A DNA stretch of 64,000 nucleotides, taken from NCBI RefSeq assembly GCF_910592395.1, contig NC_088316.1:2544001-2608000 (forward strand), read 5' to 3'. Below, piece after piece: positions 36,105 to 47,500 of this stretch (within the stretch, counting starts at the first letter, position 1; the number at the start of each line of letters is the position of its first letter). Below the pieces are notes generated by a model. It did not search any database and was not told the origin of the DNA. It saw only the letters and a program-made list of their open reading frames with translations. The DNA comes from Lineus longissimus (Eukaryota > Nemertea > Pilidiophora > Heteronemertea > Lineidae). The translations under genes were made by a program, and so were the position numbers.

Positions 36105-36550
36105 TTAAAAGTGTAAACCGCGGCGTAAAATCTTCATGTGTGGATCAAGGAGAACCTTTAGGGTACTGGCCTGCCGTTCAATAATTTGCTTAAAGACTCC
36201 AAGCCAGAGACTACTAACAAATGGATGGCTCTCCCGCAACACAATGACATCGCCATCAGCCTTCCTAATTTGCTGATAGAGTTGGTCGGAGGTTAGCCTC
36301 ATTTGTCGAACGCCATTGATCAGGATGATATACTTCCCAACCAGTGAGTGCCGTTAGATTGATTAAACTCTAAGATGTTGATTAAAATCCCTGACATGCC
36401 TTGGTCTTGGGCTGCAGAATACTTAGTCTTACATATTGGTAGTGTCAAAGAAGATCTCCCAGATAGCCAGCAGTTGACTAGATGCAGGCCTACACCTGCA
36501 GATATGTTATTAGCAGCTACCTGACCAGACATTCCATTCATAAACACCAT
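36105..36550 (-). pseudogene. Possible frameshifted coding remnant
   Basis: Two minus-strand frames abut: 36550-36320 ends with NQSNGTHWLG, and the second frame (from about 36340 to 36105) reads SLVGKYIILINGVRQMRL, then DQLYQQIRKADGDVIVL and SLWLGVFKQIIERQ. Their junction overlaps at the same bases, as expected of one frame broken by an indel. Residue mix is protein-like. I do not recognise a family; a decayed transposon gene is the simplest guess. Confidence 0.25.
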
Positions 36551-37164
36551 CAGTTATTCTCGCAGTACAAGAAGCTGTGCTTACATGATCAAACAGCGTC
36601 TATTTTTGCATGGAACATTCGGAGACTGGTAGATCTATGTAATAAGCCTGGTGCTCATAAGGATGTATGGGGTGGTAGATCAGATGGATACTGCCTTTAA
36701 TTAACTGCCGACATAGCCTGTAGACGCTTTTACCCTAAAAGTGACTGGTCATTATACCGGCATCATCCAATTTCCTGATGATGGGTGATCTTGGTTGGTC
36801 TCATTTCGAGACACCCATTGATCAGCGCGGATGGTACACTTTCCCGCTGGAGTCGTGTGATTGATTAAACATGTTCTTGGTGAATCGTTGCGGCGGCCTT
36901 AGGGCAGAAGACGGTGTAGGGTTTGTTAATTGACCAGGCTCATGTCGCAACAAACGTTATGCTGATCACTGATAACGATGGTTTTGAACATGTCTGGGAA
37001 ATTCTACATTCTGGTGAGATCTTCGTTGCAGTCTGAAATCAGTGTGTACTTGAGTTTGTAAAGTTCGGGTTCAGGGGTTTTCAAGATAAAAACGATATTG
37101 ATAATAATGATGATAATAATACTAATAATACTATATGTACAAGAATGAAAAAAAAATAAATGAA

Positions 37165-37330
37165 GAGAAAAAAATATTTCGGATACACGGAGAGTCGAAC
37201 CCGTGACCACCAGATCGTAAGTCCAGCATTCTAACCGTTGAACCACAGAGGTTTTCATATTAGAGTGGAGATTTTCTTCGCCTGTAATAGGCCAGGCTAT
37301 GGCGATATGAACCTTGTCTAAAATAGAGCG
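37165..37330 (-). repeat. SINE-like repeat with tRNA-like core, copy 2
   Basis: Minus-strand counterpart of the unit at 3199-3400. A box TGGTTCAACGG, B box region GGTTCGACTCT and anticodon-like loop CTTACGA lie in 37181-37252. The upstream segment includes CGCCATAGCCTGGC and GCGAAGAAAATCTCC, shared with copy 1, and a T-rich stretch follows the core. The hairpin arm of copy 1 is not conserved here. Acceptor pairing is absent, so this is a tRNA-derived repeat and not a tRNA gene. Confidence 0.6.
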
Positions 37331-39027
37331 AATTTTTAATTACATTGTGTCAGCTTATTTTATACGGTGAGGAATCCGTAAGCACTTCTGCCAAGAAATG
37401 TGAAGGGAAAGTCATCAATATAACATTGTGGGGCAGTTATGGATTGACAGGGAGGACCGAGGATGAGACACTTTTTCTGTCCTGTCCTGTAGTAGATTGG
37501 CTGGGCGATTTCGACACACCTCTTGACGCCATTAGAAAACTAACAGGAAGATAAAGTTTGTGGCACCAATGATGTCAGCAATGGCGGATTTGCACTAAAT
37601 TTCGAGTGGATTCTCTTGGAGTCAAATCTGCATACTTTGTTATCGTATTGATATAGCTCACCGTGATTTTTGAGGGAGAACTTGTGCCTGCTCATGTCAG
37701 AGTTAGATATTGTCTCACAATTTCTAAAGCAACATTACACAACAGTTTAAAAATCTGAAATCAGTAATGCGTCAAATTTTACCTTGAGAAAAATGTTTTA
37801 AGTGTTTACTTGTCAACGGGTTTTTTAAACAAAATTCGACGAAAAATGGTTGGTCTTCGGCTAGAACAATGGTTCTTCTGCCATAAAGGTAAATGTGTTT
37901 CCTAGCTTTCACGCCCTCGCCCTTTGTTTAAAGCTAGTGGATGAAAACTGCATTTCTTAACGTGAATCATTTATATTTAAAGTGCAAATCGGATATTTAT
38001 CTGGCTTGATATGTTCTCGTAGGGTTCGTCCTCTTCGAAATGTCAATCTTAAGTGATATTTGTTTCTCGGGGCGGATTTGCTCCAAGAATGCTTTCAGGA
38101 AATTGCCATTTTTCTTGAAACCTTCTTCATCGTTATTGTCTATTTTGTGTACATGTGGTTGGTTCCGGTGCCAAATAATCGTAGAGGATGTTGCCGAAGA
38201 GCCCTGGGGGGGGGGGGGCTTATGGAGGTGTCAAATAACAGCTGCAAGTAATGAGGAAAATTGTTGAAATACCAGGTCCACGGGAGAAATTAAGAAGAAA
38301 CAGCCAGTCTAAACTGTCATCATACCTAGTCCGAAGGTCAAACCATATCAAGGAGGAAAATAACGGATAAGTTACTATTCTATTGTTTCTGAGATGCTTG
38401 ATCAGCCGGGATGTAAATAAAGCTAGCCTACCGATAATAACATGTCTTGGCGCATTTGAGCTACTGAACTGTTGAAAAATACGCTATATGAATCTGTCAT
38501 TATTTTATCATCATCATTATCATCATTACCGGCGTTGTAACCCCATTGGATTTTTGCCGGAGGTATGGAGTCCACTATAGGCTACTGTCCACCTATGTGG
38601 GATCTTTTACTTGCCCTGGCATAGACACTCAGGTACAAGGGACCACGGCTTTTAATCATTTATTAATATATCTATAACAGTTGCCTTAATTCCGAGAACT
38701 AAAACGGTGTCACATTTGGTTATTGTGAGAAATGAAGCCTTGTCATACTATAGCCAAAAACCTTAGTGACTGTTCTTTGTCATTAAAACTTTCCTTGTGA
38801 ACTTTAAACTATTTGCAGTACCCTACCCGATAATCTATTCTGCTTTACAGAAAATTCGCATCATTTGCCCAAGGACTAAATACTTTGCTTCATTCAAAGT
38901 AAGCAGAAATGGTAATTGCAATTACTGAAAAAATGACTCTGCCTCAAAGCAAAATGGAATCTCGTTCCCAATGAACCTTTGACATTTATATTGCATCAAT
39001 CATTCAGAACCCGCAGGTTGTATAATA

Positions 39028-40340
39028 TTTTTACGATGATTTATGTCAAACAGAGCTGAAACACACTGTAATGCATTTTTGCCATGATTTATCTCTCACA
39101 GAGCTGAAACACACACTGTGATGCATTTTTGCCATGATTTATCTCACACAGAGCTGAAACACACTGTAATGCATTTTTGCCATGATTTATCTCTCACAGA
39201 GCTGAAACACACACTGTAATGCATTTTTGCCATGATTTATCTCACACAGAGCTGAAACACACTGTAATGTATTTTGCCATGATTTAGCTCACACAGAGCT
39301 GAAACACACACTGTAATGCATTTTTGCCATGATTTATCTCTCACAGAGCTGAAACGCACTGTAAAGTATTTTTGCCATGATTTCCCTCAAACAGAGCTGA
39401 AACACACTGTAATGCATTTTTGCCATGATTTATCTCAAACAGAGCTGAAACACACTGTAATGTATTTTGCCATGATTTAGCTCACACAGAGCTGAAACAC
39501 ACTGTAATGCATTTTTGCCATGATTTATCTCTCACAGAGCTGAAACACACACTGTAATGCATTTTTGCCATGATTTATCTCTCACAGAGCTGAAACACAC
39601 TGTAATGTATTTTGCCATGATTTAGCTCACACAGAGCTGAAACACACACTGTAATGCATTTTTGCCATGATTTATCTCTCACAGAGCTGAAACGCACTGT
39701 AAAGTATTTTTGCCATGATTTCCCTCAAACAGAGCTGAAACACACTGTAATGCATTTTTGCCATGATTTATCTCAAACAGAGCTGAAACACACTGTAATG
39801 TATTTTTGCCATGATTTATCTCACACAGAGCTGAAACACACTGTAATGTATTTTTGCCATGATTTATCTCACACAGAGCTGAAACACACTGTAATGTATT
39901 TTGCCATGATTTAGCTCACACAGAGCTGAAACACACTGTAATGCATTTTTGCCATGATTTATCTCTCACAGAGCTGAAACGCACTGTAAAGTATTTTTGC
40001 CATGATTTCCCTCAAACAGAGCTGAAACACACTGTAATGCATTTTTGCCATGATTTATCTCAAACAGAGCTGAAACACACTGTAATGTATTTTTGCCATG
40101 ATTTATCTCACACAGAGCTGAAACGCACTGTAAAGTATTTTTGCCATGATTTATCTCACACAGAGCTGAAACACACTGTAATGTATTTTTGCCATGATTT
40201 ATCTCAAACAGAGCTGAAATACAATGTGATATATTATGTAATATACGTCTTTACCATGATTTATCCAAAAAAGGGCTGAACTACCACGAGGTTTATAGTT
40301 TTGCCATGTGATTTACCTCAAACAGAGCTGAAATGTGGTT
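39028..40340 (+). repeat. About 48-bp minisatellite, about 27 units, with higher-order structure
   Basis: Core unit CAGAGCTGAAACACACTGTA plus TGCATTTTTGCCATGATTTATCTCA. Units vary by loss of one T in the T run, AC gains, and GCATTT/GTATTT swaps. A block containing the AAACGCACTGTAAAGTATTT and GATTTCCCTCAAA variants recurs near 39350, 39690 and 39985, so segments of several units were duplicated. Where unit length is exactly 48, a 16-residue repeat frame stays open (up to 112 codons), which I read as a by-product. The last units after 40210 are diverged. Confidence 0.9.
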
Positions 40341-42211
40341 TATCATCATATTGTATTAATCTTTTTTAATACCATTTTCATCGTTACATTTTCGAACAAC
40401 ACGCTGAGGGGCGTATACAGAAACTAATTTACAACAATGTACACACTAAGTATAGCGTAGATATTAAGTATGCTCAAATCGATCTTAATGCATATTATTG
40501 ATAATGGATTAGTATCTTAAAACAGGATTATATCGATCTCTAATTGTCTGATGGCAGGCGGTCATCAGTGACGTTTTGTTTTTTTGCTACCCGCTTCATT
40601 GACGTAAGCTAATTTTCGATACGATCGTAAAACTATTTGTACACGATATTTAGGTATTAAAATTTATTTTGGTCGGTTTAGAATTGGCTGAGGCGTGACT
40701 TAATGGTCTGGTGATGAGAATTTTTTTGGTCGGATAGTCCACCGTCTTTTGATAGAAAACTCGTTGCAACTTCAAAGATTATGACCCTATGGTACGTTTG
40801 GTATGGTATGTTACTCCGATCAACATGAGCCAAGATATCCAAAATGGAACTCCCTTCTGCATTCGTATTATAGTCTCAAAACGGTTATCGGATATACGAT
40901 CTAGTGATTGTTAATGATAGATTCATGTGACATTCTGCGCACTTCCAAGTAAATGTCGATACGCATCCAACCACGTAATTCAGGTTGCGTTACAATCTTG
41001 TCATCAAATTATAATGTTCGAATTATTCAATTCCTATACCGCACTCTCTATCATTAGCGTCACTGGATGGAAACGTCACCGGCTACTCTCCACATATCAT
41101 TTAAGGATTGTCTAGCCTGCATCCAAAATCAACAAATAGAGCGTGCATCGACCTAAAACAATATTTCATATCGACGTTGAGCTATTTTTGGTTATGCCCT
41201 AACGGGTATAACCTTTCTACGTGTCAATCACCGATTTTCACTTCAGAATAGATTTCCAAAGAACAGAAATCGGAACATTACGTCACGATATACCTGTACG
41301 ATCGCGTGGCACCGCATCAAGTGAATTTCTCACGAGCATGCCCCTCCAGTTCCCGCGCCCCCAGTCGAAATCCAAGTAGTCGATGTATCGAATCATTATT
41401 ATGGTATTCCCATTCACGAGTCTCAGTGTTCACAACATTTTTTCCATATCTATGCACTGGTTACCGATAAATTTCTATTAAAATAATGAAGGGGTCGACA
41501 ATAATTATCTTTCTTGTTGACAGTTGGAAATTCGATGGGTACATGCAGAAAAGAAATCGGTCAGAATTTCAACCGTTATTATTAAATGAGTGATGACTCC
41601 CCTAGTAGAAGGAGATGGGGTACGGGGTTTATATTGACCGCTGCATTAGAGCTGGCTCATGGTAGTCAGTAATGAAGTCATGGAGATGTTGCCGATGTAT
41701 GTCTTTACTGTTAACGCCAGTAATAAAAAGAGACTCAGTCACGTACTTGAGATATTAAATACCAAGCCTGTTATTTCTGCATGCTTTTCATGAATTTTTG
41801 ACATTTCAATGACATCCGAGGTAATCGCGTCAGATTAGAAGCGTCACGTTTCTGACGATGCATCACGTCATAGTACGGCGCTGAATAGTCACACCCAGGG
41901 TTATCTATTCATTCATAACACTTAACAAACGAGTGACCCTCCACCTCTGACGTATCCCTCTCATAGTTTCAGCTACATTTATACGATCGGATCAAAATAA
42001 CTTTGTTTCAGCGATTTCAGTGGTTGCGTCAACGACAGTAGCCCGATGTACAAAGCCCTTCCCACGTCCCCATTCATTCAAGTCTCGCTCTCATTCAGCC
42101 ACGCGTAGCAATCTGATCCTCCAGCACCATTCTTATCCCGACGTCAGAGCCAAGCCGCCTGCATCCATTTTGTGATTTTTCCAATAAATCGTCTGCTCCA
42201 TTCTGTTACAG

Positions 42212-43588
42212 GTATCGACAAAGCAGCGTGTTTGGAGAGGTTCGGCGAATACTTCTTCGACTACTGCGTGCGGAGCGGCTATGAGAGGGTCTTGCGGGTC
42301 CTCGGGGGGACTCTGGAGGCCCTCCTGTCTAACCTAGATGCGCTGCATGACCACCTTGGCTCTACATACCCGGGAATGTCCGCTCCGTCCTTCAGATGCA
42401 CGCCACGCCAAGACGGGACTATACAGCTCCATTACCATAGCGCACGGCCGGGTATGTTCCCCATGGTTTCAGGGCTTGTCAAAAAGGTCGCACGAGAGCT
42501 CTTTCAGACACGTGTGGATATCAAAATTCTTTCCGAGTCAAACCAAGGGAATAATAATAACACTGTTTGTCAAATTTCGCAAGATCCTGAAAATCCAACT
42601 GATAAATTCATTCAACCGAGGAAGGATAATTTTGTGATACAAAAACCTGTGCGGAGTACCTGTTTGTTCAGGAGGTCCCGCTCGCGGAAGATGTCATTGC
42701 AATGTCAGAGCCAAGAACCGAAGGACTTAGCCTTGGGTGTAGAATCCTTCTGTCGGGCTTTCCCATTCCATGTCATGTTCGACAGGAACCTGGAGATACG
42801 ACAGGCGGGGGTTGCTATGCTCAGGGTCATCAAGACCTTCAGGAGGCGCCATAAGAATATGAACTTTCTGGATATATTCAGTGTCGTGAGGCCAGTTTTG
42901 GATGTAAACTTCCAGGAGTTGTTGGATCATGCCAATACCGTGTTTGTTGTAACGACGAAGCCTGGGGTTATCGATTCAGGTCCGAGAAGGCACGACATTC
43001 TCAAAAGGAGTGTCTCGTATAGAACAGAGAGTGAACGAGAAAAAGAAAAGGAGAAAGAGAAAGAGAAAGAGAAAAATGAAAATGAGAATGAATCTACGAT
43101 GCGTTTGAAGGGACAAATGATATACATTCCTGAATCGGATAACATTTTGTACCTCTGCTCACCTAGGGTGCAAAATCTTGACGATTTGAAAGGCAGAGGG
43201 CTGTTCCTGAGCGATATTCCCCTGCACGACGCCACGCGAGATCTCATCCTGATCTCGCAAGCGAGACGCGCGGAACGCGAACTCGTGGAAAAACTCGAGG
43301 ATACTTCGAACAATCTCAAAATGTTGCAAGCTCGTCTCCAAGAGGATAAGCAAAGGACGGATGAGTTGTTGCATTCGATTCTGCCACCTACCATTGCCGA
43401 AAGGCTGCGGCTGAATCAACCAGTAGAGGCTGAAAAATACTCACTGGTGACTGTACTATTTTCTGACGTGGTTGGATTTACTGCTTTATGTGGGAACGAG
43501 AAGATAGTCCCCATGGATATAGTCCGGCTACTCAATAGGCTTTACACTCAATTCGACGTGCTATGCAGTATTAACGAAGTCCGAAAGG
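42212..43588 (+). CDS. GUCY1B-like: Soluble guanylate cyclase beta-type subunit, main exon (HNOB, HNOBA, start of cyclase domain)
   Basis: A 1377-nt exon with acceptor TTACAG and donor GTAGGT at 43589. Order of domains: rest of HNOB (42212 to about 42540), a low-complexity linker, HNOBA/PAS-like region (about 42745-42960, FPFHVMFDRNLE and FSVVRPVLDV), the conserved LKGQMIYIPE..ILYLCSP and LSDIPLHDATRDL block, a coiled signalling helix (43255-43380), and the start of the class III cyclase domain (LFSDVVGFTALC). The proximal heme ligand matches human beta1 His105 in LDALHDHL (His codon 42346-42348). The YxSxR heme-propionate motif is present as YHSAR (Y codon 42433). The first metal-binding Asp is retained in FSDVVGF (43465-43467), as in alpha and beta2 but unlike beta1. 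A Glu/Lys-rich tract (43030-43095) interrupts HNOBA before LKGQ. The exon stops at INEVRK, just before the expected VETIGDAYM segment, so the catalytic C-terminus lies in later exons. Confidence 0.92.
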
Positions 43589-43880
43589 TAGGTCTCATTT
43601 TTTACATCTTTGCTGTTGTTCACCACATCCCTTAAGCGTAGCATCACTGTGCGATTGTCCAATCAGAACACACCCGGCTTCCTCGGCGCAGAAAGCGAGG
43701 TTGAGAGCTTCTGATTGGTCACAATGACGGCTTGCTTTGAATTTATGTTGGAGGAGAGCAAAACCTCAAGTGTTTCATGAAACTGTTAGTTTCTTTTCGG
43801 GTTAACAGTGCATGCGCAATATATTTGTGACAAAAGACCGATTGAAAGATGTCACCTTGACATTTGCACTGAAATCTTAC

Positions 43881-44165
43881 CCTCCCAATCCCCTACCCCC
43901 GAAAAAAGCCAAACTCGAGAGCTGACATTCTTGTGCCTGAGTATGGGTGTTGATGGCATCACTGTGTACAAACCAATGTGATCTGGGGGTTTCTTTGGCG
44001 CTGTGCTGAGTGATAAGGTTTTATCGAAGAACAACGCATCAATTGTTATGTCACCCTTCATCAGAATACCTGTCTTCTCTGATTTCGCACTAAGTTTGAT
44101 GACCAAGTGACAACTATATTTTATGCCAGGAAAGGCAGAAGATAGCCTTGCAGATAGTTCTGAGC
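43881..44165 (-). CDS. Unrecognised exon-like frame antisense to the cyclase gene
   Basis: On the minus strand an acceptor CCTGTATTCAG is followed by 95 open codons (SELSARLSSAFPGIKYSC, then HLVIKLSAK, DITIDALFFDKT and SSRVWLFSGVGDWE) and a good donor GGTAAGAT at the 3' end. The composition is protein-like and the splice sites are well placed. It abuts the family C MITE at 44179 and lies about 300 bp past the cyclase donor. No partner exons or family were identified, so it may be an exon of an opposite-strand gene, a decayed copy, or chance. Confidence 0.3.
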
Positions 44166-44178
44166 CTGAATACAGGTC

Positions 44179-44533
44179 GTCCTCGTGAATACCGGTATCG
44201 GGTGCCATTTTGAAGAGGCCTCTTGGGGTGCTATATATTGCATGCATTATAATTGGCTATTTATACTCCATGAACATTGTCATTTAAATGGTATTGTATG
44301 CACGGGTCGTCACAGTCATTGGCTAAAGATCTGTAAGCCACACCAGCGGGTATTTCTAATGTTTTGTTAGTCAATGTTCCAGGGCGGTATGGGAAGCGGC
44401 ACTTTGCTGATTGTGCATGACAAGTCACAATAAAAACGGGACGAGGGCCTACTTCGTCCTGCTGTGGACCTCCGAAATGTATGGTCCTACTTTCATAGTA
44501 CAGAAAGGATAGGCTGCCGATATTCACGAGGAC
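44179..44533 (-). mobile_element. MITE-like element (family C), copy 2
   Basis: Inverted relative to 7641-8004. The termini GTCCTCGTGAATACCGG and TATTCACGAGGAC are inverted repeats. It lies between the cyclase donor at 43589 and AT-rich DNA, and directly next to the exon-like frame at 43881-44165. Confidence 0.65.
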
Positions 44534-47500
44534 ATATAAAATTGGGGTATTACCGGGTACCTTGATCGCGAGTTGTTTCTTGGAGAACCTTTATTGTTGT
44601 TGGTATCATAGCGCGGCATAAATTTTTTCCCAGTACCTCAAAATTCCCATTACACCTCATCGAATTGATTGATCAATTTCCTTTAATTTTCACTTCTAAT
44701 GGAAGGAAACCCAATTTCAACCCTTTTGTGCATTCTTCATTTCCTTTCATTCGTTTTCCCACTTCATGCTAGCAAGACCACGAAAGTATGTACAATTCGA
44801 TGCTTTTCAGAGAAAATATTGGTTTCTTGGCAAGAAAATACAATTTATCACTTCACTAGAAATTGATTCTGTTGACTTTTTTTCAAGAATGGTATGTCGA
44901 ATTGAGTGAGTGCATTTGAATTTCCCGTATAAGATATGGTGCAGAAAATGGATAAAGAACTTTTAATAAACATTTCAGAGATGGAAAGTGTTGATGTTAC
45001 GAGATTCGATTTTAACTGTCAGCGTTCCGGCATAAAGAAACACTGGTGCATATCTTGTCATTACTAATGATTTGAGGCTGGTTGAATCGATGATGTGGAG
45101 AAAAAGGGTTGTAATAAATAGTTGCAGGGGAAGCGACTTTCGTAATGTAGATCACTTGTTGATAAAGAATCACCTCAACTGGGCTGACATGGTGTAACAA
45201 TCACCTTAAAAGCCAAATCCGTTTGTTCAAAATGATGAAAAATTGAACTCCAATTTTTAGATATCTACTGAATATTTTTAAAAATACCGTTGTACAAATA
45301 TATATACAACTATAAAAAACAAGTTTCAGCAAATCCGCATTGTAATTTATAATAATAATTTATTGTAAAAAAACAAAAAACAAAAAACAAAAACAAAAAA
45401 CAAAAACAAAAACAAAAAAAAACAAAAAAAACAAAAAAAACAAAAAAAACAAAACCACCAAATAAGGAGCAGACAACACAAATATGCAATAAAAATCATA
45501 CACAGAGAACGAATAAAAAAAGCGATCAAAAGGGTGAAAGTAAAAGCTTCAATAGTTTATGGCTTTTCCGGTTTAGATTGGCACATAAGGTTTTTACCGA
45601 ATCGACAATTCCATTCATATACATGTAATTATAATGATTCCACAACTTCATTGTGTATATCTAATGAGCCACAAATAAATACAATAAACAAGCACGGCGT
45701 ACTCCTTTATTCGAGCACTAATGCAACCAAACTGTGTGAACCCATCCGAAATCAAAGATGCAAATGAAACATGATTAATTCAATTCGATTCTATTGCGAA
45801 ATCGTTATTCTTGCTAAAAGACCCCAGGGCTCAGAACGATACACAAAGGTGAAATATGAATATAAGAGCATTCTGGGCAAAAATGAAATATCAGAATAAT
45901 ATAATGATATAATTGGATTGTTTCCCCAGTGGCAATGGGCATATGGTAGATTGATATGAAATTGAGACGAGTGTGAATGAAGGGCGTCACTTTTCACAGT
46001 CTATTTACAGTTATTTTAACTGAGCTTCCATTACGAAAACTTCTCTTTGATTTACATTCTGCCCGTAAATGTCCCCACGACAACAGCAACAAACTTTCTC
46101 CACTACAGCCGCGAAGACAAAGTCACAACCTAAGTCATCTCGTACCCAGTCGCCTTTGATCAGAGACAGGAAGATCCCTATCACTGGTGCTAGTACACGG
46201 CCTTGTGTACCATTGGCCAAAGAATAATACCTATGTCACCGTGTTCAAGGCAGTGATACTTATTAGATTAGCAGTAATCTCAGCTGTATGATTAAAATAT
46301 CGATTCGCAGTTCAGGACAGTGGTTATTCGTGCATTCAGGATGACATGATTTGCGTGATGGAGGTGTTGGCAGTGGGTGAGGCCACAGGATCATCTCTGG
46401 GCACTATCACCATGATGGTAGAGCTTCGTTTCGTAGGGGATGGTGTATACAGTTAAAACATCATTTGTAAGATCGGTGAAAACTTCTTATATTCATCAGA
46501 CCCTCTCCCTCTCTCGGATATTGAGAGCTTATAATTGCAGATATTTTTAGAATAATTAGATCGGTCTTAATGGCTTGTTGATCTTATCCGTCGATGAACT
46601 CGTGGTTTTGCTCCAGCACTGTCGATGAATACCACTTGACAATCAATGACATTTAGCGAGATATCGCACATTTTTGCACATGCTGTACAATGTACATTCG
46701 ACCAAATGTCGGCAGAGCTAGATCGAAGCTGCAATGGCCTCTCTATGGCGTAGTCGAATCAGGGAATTTCGAGGGGGTTATCGCCCGAAACGGCCGCAAC
46801 TCCTCGAATTGGCGACAACTCTTGCATGAATGGTTACTCTGGGTGTGGCTTAGGCCTATACCACTTTTGCCGTTTTGGAAGCTATGAAGTCTGTTTTTTG
46901 TTTCTAGTACATGTATATATTCATCCATGGTTACACATGTAAGTATCGCACTGAATATTATTATACAAAATCCAGTGTAACATCCCGCGGATATGATATC
47001 GACTCATTCATTACCTGATGTAATTTGAAAATGCGATTCGTATTGGAAATTCGAACCCAAACTATATGACACTACACCAGATGAACTCTAACACTATCCC
47101 AGACCTTTGAGTCAGCTCAAGTATCGGTTTCGAGATTTTAGTAACACTATCATGCTATTCATGAAACATTTCCATCAATTCTCAATTTTCCGTCTGTAAT
47201 TGATTGTTGACAGTCTCGGATAATCGTTTTAAATAGGAGTAAAATTGATGTGTGTCACCCTCACATCCTTCGGTAGATTAAGTTGCACTCAAGCCGTCCA
47301 AATCAATTTTCATCATGTCACGAAAAAGTCAAATCGACGTACGCACGTCACATTTATATCACTGGACAACACCTTAATCAAGGAAGTTTAAGTGCGCATG
47401 CGCGGCAGTCACGGAATTTTCATTAACTGATGGCGCCTTGATTATTCCAGGAAACAAATTTTAATAGGGCAAGTGTACCATAACTAAGATATAAACATGG

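Larger units (their letters stand above)
16403..42211 (+). other. 25.8-kb intron of the guanylate cyclase gene
   Basis: Bounded by the donor GTGAGT and the acceptor TTACAG, with matching codon phase across it. It holds the nested antisense secreted-protein gene, a LINE tail, several short inverted-repeat elements, an SINE-like unit and minisatellites at 16.4, 35 and 39-40 kb, each listed separately. Between these I see no convincing gene. The stretches 19990-21240, 21351-22417, 22706-24841, 25171-26520, 26771-28755, 28906-34363, 35345-36100, 37335-39027 and 40345-42211 look like ordinary AT-rich intronic DNA. Confidence 0.75.

Noticed and set aside
39654-40279. Repetitive CHDLS.TELKHTV proteins
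   Set aside because: They follow from a 48-bp (16-codon) minisatellite; frames break wherever unit length changes and no homology supports a protein.
45347-45529. Phe/Cys-rich minus-strand peptide
   Set aside because: Translation of the (CAAAAA)n simple repeat.
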